Positions 36,427-49,200 of a stretch of 64,000 bases of DNA are shown here, one piece after another. This DNA comes from Malurus cyaneus samueli (Eukaryota; Chordata; Aves; Passeriformes; Maluridae), in the NCBI GenBank assembly GCA_009741485.1, contig CM019230.1:8420653-8484652 (forward strand). Direction: 5' to 3'. A model generated the notes under the pieces. That model ran no database searches. It was not told where the DNA came from and saw only the letters and a list, made by a program, of their open reading frames with translations. Every line of letters begins with the position of its first letter. The first letter of the stretch is position 1. Position numbers and translations under genes: made by a program.

Positions 36427-37556
36427 TTGCCCCCTTTCAATATCCATCTCTGTGTCTCTGCTCAGGTGTAGTCTATTAACAAGACTGGGGTTAAGCCAAT
36501 CACTAGAATTCCTATGCAAATCCTTCCTATTGTTCTTTTCTATCTCCAATATCAGCCTTATCTCACCAGAGTCAGAAGTCTATTTGTAAGAACACTACAC
36601 TCTCATTCCTTTCACCTGTGATATCCTAAACATTAATATGCACCTTGTCTTACTTAAAGGATTGACTCAGCAGAGTCCAGACTCCAGGACTGTGGAGGAT
36701 GGGCTCTCGCCAAGAGGGAAGCGGAAGCCTTTATCTCAGCCAGGCCTTCATATAAGGCAGTGGAAATCCGGGTATAAAGGTGAGGACAATCATTGATAAG
36801 GGACCGTTACCAGGTCAACACAGCATAAAAACCCTGGGGGAATGTTAAGTTTCTGTTGCTGGTAATTTAGTCAATGTGCAAATAAGATCATCATTGACAT
36901 AAAATACCATTGTAAAGACACCAGTTTAGGTCAGTCTGTCTCCTCACTTTTTTTGTCAGAATAGATCCTATTTCTTGTCCTTCTGATTGTTTCTGTCTGT
37001 CCAGTCTGTGCAATTGTGTGATCCCTCACAAGTCATCTGGCCGTTCTCACTTCTAGGCACCTGCTAAAGCTGGTTTTTTTCAGCTCATTCAGGGCTGTGT
37101 GGTGTCCACTCTGTGGGCTCCTAAAAAGGGTGGAAAGTCAAATTCCCCCAGAGAGGGTACGCGTGCTGTTCGACATTCAGGTTCCCAGGAGGACAGTCAG
37201 TTATTCCCACCGACTCTGAGCTGTTGCACTGACTCTTCTAACGTATGTGAATTGTGAAGTTCGCTCCTGTCCTCTAGAAGTACTTTATTTAGAAATAAGC
37301 AGCTTGTAATAACTGTAAAATAATGATATATTCCTATGATGACACTTGCTGTTACCTACTTAGAAATGAAAGGGATGAGAAGGCAGTGTCTTTACAAACA
37401 AACTGTAACTCTGGGGGTAAGATACGACTCATACTGCGAGATAGAAGGAAATAATAGGAAGGATTTCCATAGGAATTCCTTGATTGACTTACCCCAGACT
37501 ATGTTAACAGATTACAAGAGCAGAGACTCGGAGATGGATATTAAAGGGGGGGAATG
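36427..37556. mobile_element. Inverted retroviral 3' ends around a 0.7-kb core
   Basis: At 36427-36610 the internal sequence next to LTR family 2 runs leftward into the minus-strand LTR. At 37345-37556 a homologous stretch runs rightward into the plus-strand LTR, through a purine tract (ttaaagggggggaa at 37541-37554). The two LTR ends thus face outward in opposite directions around about 700 bases of unrecognised sequence. A normal provirus has both LTRs in the same orientation. Reading frames are short. No intact viral protein is encoded. Confidence 0.55.
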
Positions 37557-37796
37557 TGTATTAGAAGGGGGTTGCATTAGGCTTTTGGGGGGGCCTGTGC
37601 CTCTCAAGTACCTCAGATAATGGGGAAAGAGAGAGGGAACTGCAGCCGGGAAATTGGGATAAAAGAGGCTGTGAATTTGAGAGACCCCATGGAAATGCCC
37701 ATGACCTCTCCCTTTATTCATGAATAAGTTTACAGGACTCCTCTGTCTCCTTTTTGGATATAAACCTTTGGTGTTTGTGGATTAATTTTCCTCACA
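37557..37796 (+). mobile_element. LTR of family 2, plus-strand copy
   Basis: It is 240 bases from TGTATTAGAAGGGGG to ATTAATTTTCCTCACA, directly after a polypurine tract. A TATA-like GGATAAAAGAGG and, about 80 bases later, a degenerate poly(A) signal region (cctttattcatgaataagtt) give the U3-R-U5 layout. Confidence 0.72.
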
Positions 37797-39954
37797 GAAA
37801 CTTGCTTTCTGAAATAATCCATGCAATGGTTGTTTTTATCAGACCTAAGGCCTACAGAGCCTGCTAATATAACAGTTGATTTTTATAAACTGAAAGCGGC
37901 AAAAATAAAGAGGAGAAAATGCAGCCAGAGGCACTGCTGTTAAGAGCAGAGAAAAGTGATTTATTGACCACATGAAACTCTTTAAAATGCAATTTAACAG
38001 TAAACTATTTCACCAAGATACATTTTGACGTTTTTAACACCTAAGTAAAACACATTTTAAATCACTTCAAGCTCTTTAATGTCTTCAACAAAGGTTCTAG
38101 AAGAAATTCATCTATTTTAAATTATGGAAGGCACAATGTATGTATGTGTGGTCTCTGGTGTTTCCAGTGGCTGCTGAAGAAATCCGTTGCAGTATAATGC
38201 TATATAAACAAAATGCACATTGTAGTAAAAAGCCTTTAAAAGCTGTAGATATTTTTAAATGGATCAGACATTTACAGTTTATTAATATATTACAGAAATA
38301 TACAACTTTTATTGGTTAGGTAGGTTAATACACATAGAACTGTAAAAGAAATATTTTTTAAAGTGCCAGATATGTTCTTGAACTAGTGCTAGTAAATGGA
38401 TTGATCAGTTCTTTGTAACAGAAAAGTATATCATAACTGCCAAAGGTTGCATGGTTAAACCTTTGTAGCCTAATAAATAATAATAAAAGCATTGGTAAAT
38501 TATATAAGCTGCATACATTCAGTCTGCTTGAACAACACATTGAAGCTATTGGCAACCTGTCTCAAAAAAGTGCCCTTTGCAGGTGCAAAGCTGGCAGCAG
38601 GGTCAAAGCCACCTTATGGGGAGGTGCAGGAGCAAGGAAAGCCAGAGGAACAGGCATGGTGTGGGCACCTGGTTGGAACAAGCTGCACGAATAGAACCCA
38701 CAAAGCAGCCCTGAAAATCAGAAACACACACTGGTTGAGGTGGGAAGGACCCTCTAGAGGTCACCTGCTCGAACCTGGAGCCAGTTGCCCAGGATATCTC
38801 TTATTATATTGGCAGGCATCTAGGTTAAAAAAAAAAAAAAAGAAGCTTCCAGTAAAGTACAGGGAAAATGAATAACTGCTATGTAACTAAAGAATTAACA
38901 TGTGTGACCTGGGGTAAGTGTTTATATTGCAAATAAATACTACCTGTGAACTTTTCTGCTGCCTTTTTTTTTCCCTTTCAGTATGTGAATTGGCTGATGT
39001 TCACAAGTTTGGAAATTGGATCATAGAATATTAAGAAACTTGATTGCATTTCATAGATCTCTGGATGAGTTTTTATGTGAGAAATGAAAACTTCACCATG
39101 GTTTTTGTTAAAAACCGGTGGAAGAAAGATTTCACAATGCTCTTTTGGTGCTGTCACAATCCTATGTCTTTATCCATTTTGGGTCCCCTGGAAGGAAGGT
39201 AGAAGCAGCACTTACCACTGAGTTGATTTGTCATTAAGAGCACATGTAGGGCAAACCAGAAGTCACAGTGCCTTGTGTCAAAAAAAATAACAGAAATAAA
39301 GTAACAAAAATTGTATCAGAACATTTCATTTGGGCACATTCCATGGAAATATCTGGGGTTTTCATCTCAAAATGACATTTCCAGCACTAAACTTAAGTGA
39401 AGATGTTCAAAAATGCAAGCAAAAGTTTGGTTCTTCCCGATTTTTTGGTGGGTTTTATGTATTTATTTATTTTCATTTTGCTGGAATAAAATGTATCTGG
39501 TTTGGTCTAAAATTGGGGTGGTTTTCTTGAGATGGAGTATGTGAAGAAAGGACTCTTCCACACACATATCTCTATGAAGCACTCCTATGAAAAAGGAAAA
39601 CCAACAATTTCTCATTATATAACTCAAAGGGCAGTCACATATAGATGAAGCTGCTGGGACACATCGATGTCCAGAGCCTGCTTATGTCCAGAGTACATCC
39701 TGCTTCCTTGTGTATGTCACAAAAGCAAAAATGTCAGCTTGAAGCAAGAATGCTCCAGAAGTCCTCTTCTATCCAGCCACACAGGCTAGCAACATCCAGA
39801 CAACCTTTTTCTCACATCAAGAAAATTGGGAATCTGGGATATAAACTGCTTTGTCTCTTGCACTGCATATCCCAGAGCTCTGAACAATCTGGAGGTGCGA
39901 GAAGATCTTTCTGAACACTGGCTGTTGGAAGGTGCTGTCTCAGTGGATCTCTTT
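37797..39954 (-). other. GLP2R: GLP2R 3' UTR and downstream flank
   Basis: This is AT-rich sequence after the GLP2R stop on the minus strand. The first AATAAA words on that strand are at 39466-39471 and 39462-39467, about 490 bases past the stop, and are candidate poly(A) signals. A CR1 tail piece is at about 38735-38795 and a poly-A run at 38827. The end of the transcript cannot be fixed. Confidence 0.5.
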
Positions 39955-40293
39955 CTAAATTTCACTTTCCTCAAAGACTTCCTCCGTTGTCTCTCCAGTG
40001 GTCACCTCTCCCTCGCTGCTGTCGGACATGCTCATCTGTGGGCAGGATGGGAGCACACAGCCCTGTCCTGGCTTAAGCTCTGTCCTCTGCCTCCCCAGCA
40101 CCTGCTGCAGCTGCATGTCCCAGGGCTTGCTCACCTCCAGGCAAAAGTGGTGTTTGCTGCTGAGGTGCTGTTTTTTTCGTTTCTGTGAACATTTCCTGAG
40201 GTATTTTATGTTTTCCCCAAGAAAGCAGAGTTTGCAGCCAAAGGGATCTGCCAGCAGGAAACGGGACCACTGCTTCTGGAGCTCTGCTTTCAC
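39955..40293 (-). CDS. GLP2R: GLP2R terminal exon (C-terminal tail)
   Basis: There are 112 codons plus the TAG stop at 39955-39957. The acceptor is cccctcag (40294 upward on the minus strand), phase 0. It starts [20 protein letters not shown] and ends [11 protein letters not shown]. The exon lies in inverted segment B' and has a damaged mirror copy at 26607-27008. Confidence 0.95.
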   Translation of the reverse strand: MKAELQKQWSRFLLADPFGCKLCFLGENIKYLRKCSQKRKKQHLSSKHHFCLEVSKPWDMQLQQVLGRQRTELKPGQGCVLPSCPQMSMSDSSEGEVTTGETTEEVFEESEI

Positions 40294-43200
40294 CTGAGGG
40301 GAGGAGAAAATAGTCTGGTCATGGTAATGGCATATAACCACCCTGTAGTTCACTAACACAAATACTAGTTGTAAAATGAGAGGAACTATGAATAGCTGAA
40401 CTTCCTGCCCCTTTGGGGTTCACCTTGCACCTGGTGAGGTCCTTGTAGGGTAGGAACAGACATGTTTGCTAAATCTATCTGAAGAGTCCAACCTCTTCAC
40501 TCTGATTTTAGAAAGAGTTTCTGTGGCAAATTTAATGTGTGTGAGAGCTCAAGTGACTTCCCTGTTTACAGTCTGATGGAGTGAAGAGGAAGAAAGCCCA
40601 GGGGCTGTGGAAATGAGGACCATGCAGCTTTGCCCAAGTGTTCTGTTTGTGTACTTGGTTTGTTTTGTTAAAGCTTTTTATCTGGCAGCCTGACAAATTC
40701 TCAGCTTCATGTCCCATTGCCTGCATCCCATAAGCCAGCACTGCAGCAGAGGGCAGGCTCCATGTGGAGGAGTGGAACAACCCCCGTCTCTAACCAGCAG
40801 CACTTTGGCCTGAGAGTTCAGCAGGACCAGGTGGTGGAAGGCCAAAAGAGCTCCTTTTAACTGCTGATCAGAGCTGCTAGCAATTCTGTGCCCTTCACAA
40901 ATGTCAGACAAGCACTTCTCTATTGCAATTTCCAGCTCTCTGTTTTATTTAAATAGTTCTGAAATTACTGCAGATTTCCTTAATAGATATTAGGAACATC
41001 TGGCCTACCTTCTGTATAAACCCCATCTATTTCTTTCACTGGTGTCTTTAGGGAAGTGTCCAAATCCCTATAGCTGTGTCTGTGTAGTATGTCCCATGCC
41101 AACTGTCTGTGCTGAGGTTTTTAGTGTCCTGATGCTGGATATGTGTCTGATTATTTCAAGTAGTGGCAGTCTGCACATGGGCCAAAATTAAGGAGAACAG
41201 CAAGATTCAACTTCAAAAACATTTAAAATTAACTGAGATTAATTCTATAGCATCATTTTTCAGGTCAAGTTGAGAGGGCTGGGGTTGTTCAGCCTGGAGA
41301 AGGCTCAGGGAAATTTAGAGCTCCTTCCAGTGTCTAAAGGGGGCATACAAAAAAGCTGGGGAGATACTTTTTACATGTGCAGATAGTGATAGGACAAGGG
41401 GGGACATGGTTTTAAACTACAAGAGGACAGATTTAGATTAGATGTTAGGAGGATATTCTTCCCTGTGAGGGTGGTGAGGACCTGGCTCAGGTTGCCCATA
41501 GAGGTTATGGTATTTCACACACCCCAGGCTATCCATTCCTCCACAGTGGTATAGCCACTCAGGCTTCAGTGGAAATACTTTACGTTTGAGTCCAAACCTG
41601 TAGTAGTTCTTGCTGTTCTCTTCACACAAAACAATTTTACCAGCTCAAAAACTGCTTACATGCTGTCAATGAGCAGAGCTGGTCAGTGTGTTGGTTCTTG
41701 GTCATTATTGCACTTTATTAATGAACTAAAAGTTTTTCTCACAGCATTGTGTCTTACCTCTCCGTTAGCAAAACAATAAAGAACTGCTACCAAAAAACCC
41801 TGTAAGAGAAGGGAAGTGAGAGGGAAAAGTTAGAAAAATACTCAAAGCCTTCATTTAAAGATGACATTAGTGTTAAAACCATAAACAGTGCCCCATAATT
41901 TTCAATCAGGAAACTAGTTGCCTGCATTTACTTAATGAAGTACCCAGTCACTTGTTTTTGTGCAGTTCCTTGGCAAGTGCAGGGCACATTTTGTGCAGAC
42001 ACTGAAGAACAGACTATACAACCCAGTTTTATCTTCATTTTGCTACCACACAACATTTTTTTTTACCAAACTATTGCTGTTATACTGTGACTGCTTCTAT
42101 ATCCAAACATGATGAAATTTTAAAAGTGCAGCTTGGTTTCTCATATTATCTATATGCTTGTTTGGGTTTGTGAATGAGTCTACTGAGACAGATCTCACTG
42201 GTGTGCTTTTTACAAATTGTTTCTGTATTAAGTGATTTGTGTTTGTTCAAAGTTCAGCTGTTGAGCATTGCAGCTATTTTGAATTGCTGTTTTTGCTTTG
42301 AAATTTATTTAGATAAATACCTTAGAAAGTCCTAGAGATACAACTTGTTTTAAACCAACTCCACATTGATTCTTTCCATTTGCCTCTGTGTTTGATCTCA
42401 GACTAAAGCAGCTTACAGGCTGCATCAACCCACAGGCTGGCACAGACATGCAGATTTATTCCCCCTACTTCAGGAAATGCCATTCTTTTGGTGTGTCTAA
42501 AAGCATCTATGACACAAACTCTGATCAAAACAATAAATACTCTGAGGTCTAAGACAGTGTTTATATCACAGCTACAAAGGTGCTGTAACCATTTACAGTG
42601 CAGATGAAAGCATTCAATTGTTTCCACACTCATACTTTTTGAGAAATGTTTGTGCTTTTCTCAGACAAAAGTTTAAAAATATGTTCACATACACAGAAAT
42701 TTCAACATTTTTCATTATACCTAGCATACCAATAGCATTCTGAGCTTACTGTTACTTTTCTAACAATTCTGAAATATTTGGAGTCATTAATTCCTTGAGC
42801 ATATGAAAAAAAGCAGTTTATCTGCCACACCAGTAGCAGTGGAACAGGAGAAATAGCAAACAGCATTGCTTTTTCCATGTATTTTATTTCTGTCATTTGT
42901 CATGCTTCATCTGGGTTATGGTAGGAAGATATAGTTAAATAGAGTGCATTAGGTTAATGATGATATTAAGTACATATTGTAATGTAACAATTACATATAA
43001 ATATATAATGTATTATATTAAGATTTTTAATATTCAAATATATTAAATTTATTAAATACAAATTTGCTAGCTTAAAAAGCAAGCTTTTATGCATAACTTC
43101 TGCTCCCGGGGGCAGTTTTCTCTTTTGGGGTGTAGAAAGTCCAGGACTCTGCTGGGATGGTTTGGGCAGGGGGGTGGGGGGAAGGTGTGTTATGGGTATG

Positions 43201-46200
43201 AATTCTAAATTTGGCCTCACAGGCACCACAAGCAGAAACAGAATTTAAGCTTCACAGTAGTGTTGAGTCCTGTTGCCTTCTAAGCCTGGTGATGGTCACT
43301 GTGAGAAATGCAGAGACTCACCAGATTAGGAGCTGCCTGTGTGAACATCCCTGATGATTTCAGTTTGTAAATACCTCTGTGAATCTAATTCACTGCTGCT
43401 GCAGGATCAGAGCATGCAGTGACAAGCAGAAGCACTGTAAAATCATAGCAAAAGGTGGAAAATTTTGCTAATTATTTATATTTTATGTTTACTTTATATC
43501 CTTGTTTCTTTAATTCTTACTCATTTTTTTCCCAGTAAATTGATTTTCACACTTAAAAATGCGACTTCTCAAACACACATTTTCAAAATTATCCCAGTAT
43601 GAGGGAAAGTGAAGAATCAGAAATTCAGAATAAATGGTCATTAGCAGAAAAACCAATAGGAAAGTACATATGCATATGTAAGCCTCACAATTGTTCTTTA
43701 GTTCTATTCACAATGGCAACATGATAAACTGCTCATCAAATAACTGTGTTTTCTCCACCAGAAACCAGTGGTTTTTCCTGAGTGACAGTTTTCATGCATA
43801 AAAAAGCCAAGATGTTTAAATTGTTCCACTTTCTAAAGCAAAGCAGCATCATACCTACAGCAGAACTCTTATTTAGAATTTAATTTTGTGCTCCTCGAAA
43901 ATGTTTGAGTTAAACCTTTAGCTGAGATCCCAGGGATAATTGTTTTTCTTTAACAAAACAGTTTAACTGCCTTTTAAAGCTACTGAGAAGATTTACAGAC
44001 TAAACAAATGTAATTGTGTACAGTTTATGTGCTTTTTGGCTAATCCCTTAATAAATAATGCTGTAGCTAAAAAAGAGAATCTGCAATAAACATTGGCTAA
44101 GATCTTTGGGTATTTTTTAATGAAGTTTTGCTTCTAAAGCATGAAATGCTGCCAAGAGCATTCATGTTTCTCTAAAAGGAATAAAGACTGTGTTCTTTAG
44201 CAAGAATGAGTAAGCTGGTTTATATATCAGATTTTTTTTGTGCAAGCCGGTAAATAAAATTTTCACTTAAAATGATGCTGTGCTTTTAAATTAACATCTA
44301 GCCACTGCAACCTCTCCAAGTAAGGATATGTCTAACCAAGGAACATACACTCCAACCTTAAGGTCCCTTCCAACCCAAATAATTATGTGATTTGGGAACA
44401 CCATGTCAGCAGGCTCCTTGGGATTGTAGCTCTGCAGGAATTCTCTCCTGCCACTCGTGATATTTTTCCCCTCAAGCGGCAGTGGAAATTTTAAAGTATA
44501 GCCTCAATAACAGTGTCAAAACACTGATGCATACATACACCAGAGCACAGATGCATATGTAAAGGTTAAAACAAAGGATCATCATAAATTGTGGGAAAAG
44601 TGCAGCAATGCTCCAATCACTTCATGCCTCGGGCTGCAGAAGCAGGCAGCATCTGTCAGAGCAGTGAATTATTGAGGAGCAGTGACTTAGAACCAGTGAG
44701 ATTGCTGGGTTTTGCAGCAAAGAAAGAAGATCTGGGAATTGCTCTCCTGTTGCATCAAGATCAAGGCAGGAAGACACAAGTAAAGGACAACTTTGTTGAG
44801 CAGGTTCATTAGTACGATCTGAAAAATTCATTACTTGGCCGGGCTGCTGAACTTAGACAGAAGGAGACAGCAATGCTTTGTGCCCATGTCCAGTTCTTTG
44901 GCTTTGCCAGTTGGAGAGCAAATAGTTATAGGGAAGCACACCCTATGCCTGTGCATAAATATCCATCTGAGAATCACCACTAAGTGCCAGTAACAACTCA
45001 CTCTGGAATTTAGACTACTTAGAACTGGCTATTGTATTGGAGTGTGGCTCCTTTACCCCCTCAGTCTTGCAGTTGAGATCTGAGGGCAAAGAGTTGTCAC
45101 AGTCACATTCCCTTCCTCACCTCGGGTTTCTGCTTATTTAACATGAAACTAAGGCAGGGTGACTGAAGAGGAGCTGAGTGCATGAATATCTATAAAACAC
45201 TCCTGACTGTATGGGTGAAAAACTTCTTTTCCACCTGCAGATGCTGGTCCATTCACCTGTTCCATCCATGTAAGGGCTCTGACAAATTTTCTCCCAGCTC
45301 TAGAAATTTATGCACATGTATAGTGTTTTTGTGAGTGTACATCTGTGAATCCATAGTGTCACTTTGCAGGTAAGGTGAACATCCTTTAATCAAATGGAGC
45401 CCACACTTTGGATGAGGCAGACATTCTCAGAGTTATGATTTTGGCTGGGAGTGTTTTAAATAGACCATTTTAATGCTGTTTTCAGGGGTCTGTAATGAAC
45501 TGTTTTGTATTACCAGAGAACATAGGACATCCTGTTTCTGAAAATGTCAGACTTCGTTTTTTGGTATTTGGGCCTACCATATTGGAGCATGCAGTTTGTA
45601 AGTGTTTTGTCTTGTTACTGCCATAGTGTATTTACAGACACTATAGGTTGGAGCATAATATTAAATCAGAATTCACTACAACTGTGCTGAGCAGCATATG
45701 CACATGAATCTATGACCCCTAAAAACAATACTTGCAAAACAGTACTTACATGAAATGAGCTCATTGTCAGCTGAATGAAAAGTCTTATATGTCTTGAAAG
45801 TCCTTCCACCTGTTCATCAGTGATGAATGTAAATACAAATTCGTGGATCCCCAACAATGGAATTAACACAAGTGTAGATCTTGCCAATCTTAAAAAGAAA
45901 ATGTGTATTTATTGAATTTTTTTAAACATCCTTGGTGCTAAAATCAAACACTTGGTGACAAAGAAATTATTCCAAAAACAAGCCCTCAATATTCTAACTT
46001 TGGAATGGTAGTAGCATGGATGAGAGAAGGGAAGATGAAGTAGAATACAATACAAAACATTAGGCATTGCTATCTGTGTTTTTCATCACAACCATCTTCC
46101 TGTAGCAACCCAAGGAACATACTGAAATCTTTTGGACCTTGAATGCTAAAGGAAAATGGACATATTCTTGTAAAGGAAATAATACTGGATATTAATAGGA

Positions 46201-49200
46201 AGTTGATAGTGGAATTTCCGTTTCCGCCCCCCTGCTCATTTTAGACAATAAAATAATTAATCATTCTAAGGCAGGCCAGTAGTAACAACCTGGAGTTCAC
46301 AATGCCTTGATTAAAGATACCTAGAACAGAAAAGTACTGGGATTTGGAAAGCAGTTAAATCCTCATGTTTCCATTGTTTCCAAGTTTTCACTGCAGCCTT
46401 AGCTCTTTGCTGTTTTCACAAAGTGGGAAGATGTTTGTGAAAAGATCAACTCTAGACCTTAGATAAACATCATGTACCATTAACACACTTCTAAAGAGCC
46501 CACACCAAGACCTACAAGAGTGCAGGCTAAGGTAGATCAGAAATGCTAGTGTCTCCTCAGATTATCTCACAAATCTACACACCCTTTTCTTTTGAGGACC
46601 TTTTGTCACATTCAAGATGTTGGAAATGATACAATATCTTATCTTTTTTAACTTTAGTCAGGGATTTTCTTGCCTTTGTTCAGGGGGGGAGGGAATTCAA
46701 GTTTCCCTTCAAAAGGCTGTTCACCAGACAGATCTGATGAGCTTCAGATCTACTGCTAGGGGGTAACCAGCAGACACACAGGAGACAGGGAACCATTTAC
46801 AAATATTAACAAACATCATCCTTGAACATCACCTGAACATGACCCCCCTGCCTGGTGCATTGGAGGCACCTGGTCTGGGAAAAGATGATAAAAGAACCAA
46901 AGAATGAAGACAAAATTAGCATCGAAGATGAAGGGATCAGTAACCAATAGGAAATCAGATACTAAGAATTGTGTAATTTGGGACCATAGAATGACAATTA
47001 CTTTGGGATTTGTATGTATAAATCTGTCTAGTTAAAGGCATATGTAAATGGAATATTTTCCATGGCACATCCTGGCCAGAATGAAGTGATACCTGATTCT
47101 CTATCACTACAAAAGTAGTGCTACAGGATTTTTCATTTTCTTCCTGAATTTTGGAGACAAAGGGAAAAATGTGTCAAAGCAGCAGAGCCACAGGTGTGAG
47201 AGAAGATACCTGAGAGCAGAGATCTCACTGCACTGAAAACCCTTTGTGAAAATGCCCACAAAACTCAGCACAGGGATGCTGACCTGCCTTTACCTCTCAG
47301 ATAAGGAAATGTCAGAGGAGCCTGTTTTATCAGATGGCTCTCCTATATAATATTCTGAGTATCTATTACCCCTGGAGGTGGTAGGTAAATCTTTAAGGGC
47401 AAACTGGTAAGTTTTTGATATGACAAAGTTTTCAAAAAGGGGCTATGACTTCTGTGTCCTTTATTACATACCTGTACTTGTAGTCATGAAAGCTCATTTG
47501 CTGAGCTTTTAGTTTGGAAATCAGCATTCTGAGAATTTTTAAGAAGATGCCAAAGTTAACCTTGAAGGAAAATACACATCGTTTACTTACAATAAATGTT
47601 ACTATACAAATCAGATAGCTAATAAATAAATGTATAATTGATATTAAACACTTGGAAAACCTGCCACCCGATAACTGGAATGCAACTGCAATGAGGTTGG
47701 AATACAAGCAGGTTATTGTGGCAGCTGCAACAGGGGCAGCAGTGACAGACTCTGCTGGCATCAACTCTCTCCAAACAACACAGTTAACAGTTTATTTACC
47801 TTTAGGTCATGTAACTCTTTGCCAAACCATGACAGGTAAGCAGGAAATTGCAGTTCTTCAGATATAGAGGCTCTGGGCAGCCAAAAAAAAGTCCTGGGCA
47901 TTCTTTTTACAACTGATTCACTCATTTTTTAATTAAATTGTCATCACTTGACCAAGACCAATCTGCAAATATTTCTTTCTAATGAGACCTACAAATACTT
48001 ATGAATCATTAACCATTTTTCTTCCACAAACCAAAAGTTCTATGAAAAAAGGTACTAAATATGCAAAGTTGAGTATCTTAGCATTGCCTTATTCAGCCTG
48101 ACATATAATTTGATACATGATCGTCCAGCATAAAACAACATTTCAATTTTTAATACAGAACCCTGTTTCTTCATTTTTTGGAAAAAACCTTCTGTCACTT
48201 TATGTCCCCCTTGATATTTCTGTAGTAGGAAACTGTATCTTGTTTGTTGCAAAAGTTTGAAGGGCAAAAATGGCACTAATTACAAAGACTAAGGAGGGGA
48301 AAAAAATACAGGTTATATAATTCTTACTGCAATGGAAAACAACATTGGTCCCCGGATGATCCACCAGATCCCCATATGTTCATTTGTTCCCCAGCACCTG
48401 GAGAATAATTTAAAGTATTATTATTTTAATGGAAAAAAATTTAGAATGTTAACATAACATATATATATTTCAAAAGGAACTTGATGAAATTCAACTTTTT
48501 CATGTGACACCCAAAAGAAATGGATTAAAACTAGGAAGAGTTTCAACAAAAACTCTAATTGCATTTATTCTGAGGTTCTTTCTACATTAATGTTGTTAAA
48601 GGTTTCCCTAGAACATAAACTTCAGAACTATCTGTCAAACTTACTCTTTAAATCCACAAAACAACTGTACATGATACCAAACCTTCATAATGGAATTCAT
48701 CCTACTTAAATTATCTATCTGAAACTGGAGACTTGAAATGAGTAAACCAGAAATTGTGACCATGCTTCTTGATCTGCTAAAAACTATGCATACTGTTTCC
48801 TTGAAGCTGTCTCTTCTTTTTTTTCTCTTGCTTTAACCTTCTAATTTGTCCTATGCATATGTTTCCTCTTGCTGATTAGCCTGAGGTTCTGTAGGATCTT
48901 GTCTTGTCATTTACAATTTATATGACATCTAACTCTGTCAGACCATAATTATGATTTGGATGTTCCTAATTATTCATATTGGTGTTCCAAATAAAATTGT
49001 CTAGAAATCATGAAAAATAAAAGGAGAACAAAAGATACCATACATAAACCTCAAAGTTTATATGATGTCACCAACAGCATCACTGAAGACAAAACCTGAT
49101 GCTTACTAGTGCACGTTACTGTCACTGATGCCCACACCAAACACTGAACACGTTCAATAATATCAGCTTTCAGTGACTATCAGGTTTTGTCATTAGCCTC

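Larger units (their letters stand above)
36410..41410 (-). repeat. Segment B': inverted arm holding the intact GLP2R end
   Basis: This is the reverse complement of about 25340-30690. It contains, from left to right, retroviral-type internal sequence, an LTR (+), GLP2R 3' flank, the intact GLP2R terminal exon and a CR1 piece. It joins seamlessly to GLP2R exon 12 and the rest of the gene. B' is therefore the arm in its native place. Confidence 0.93.

Noticed and set aside
37336..37620. Open frame running through the purine tract into the LTR
   Set aside because: It crosses non-coding LTR sequence and the polypurine tract, and its counterparts at 30516 and 25067 are not conserved. I treat it as a remnant or chance frame, not an intact viral gene.
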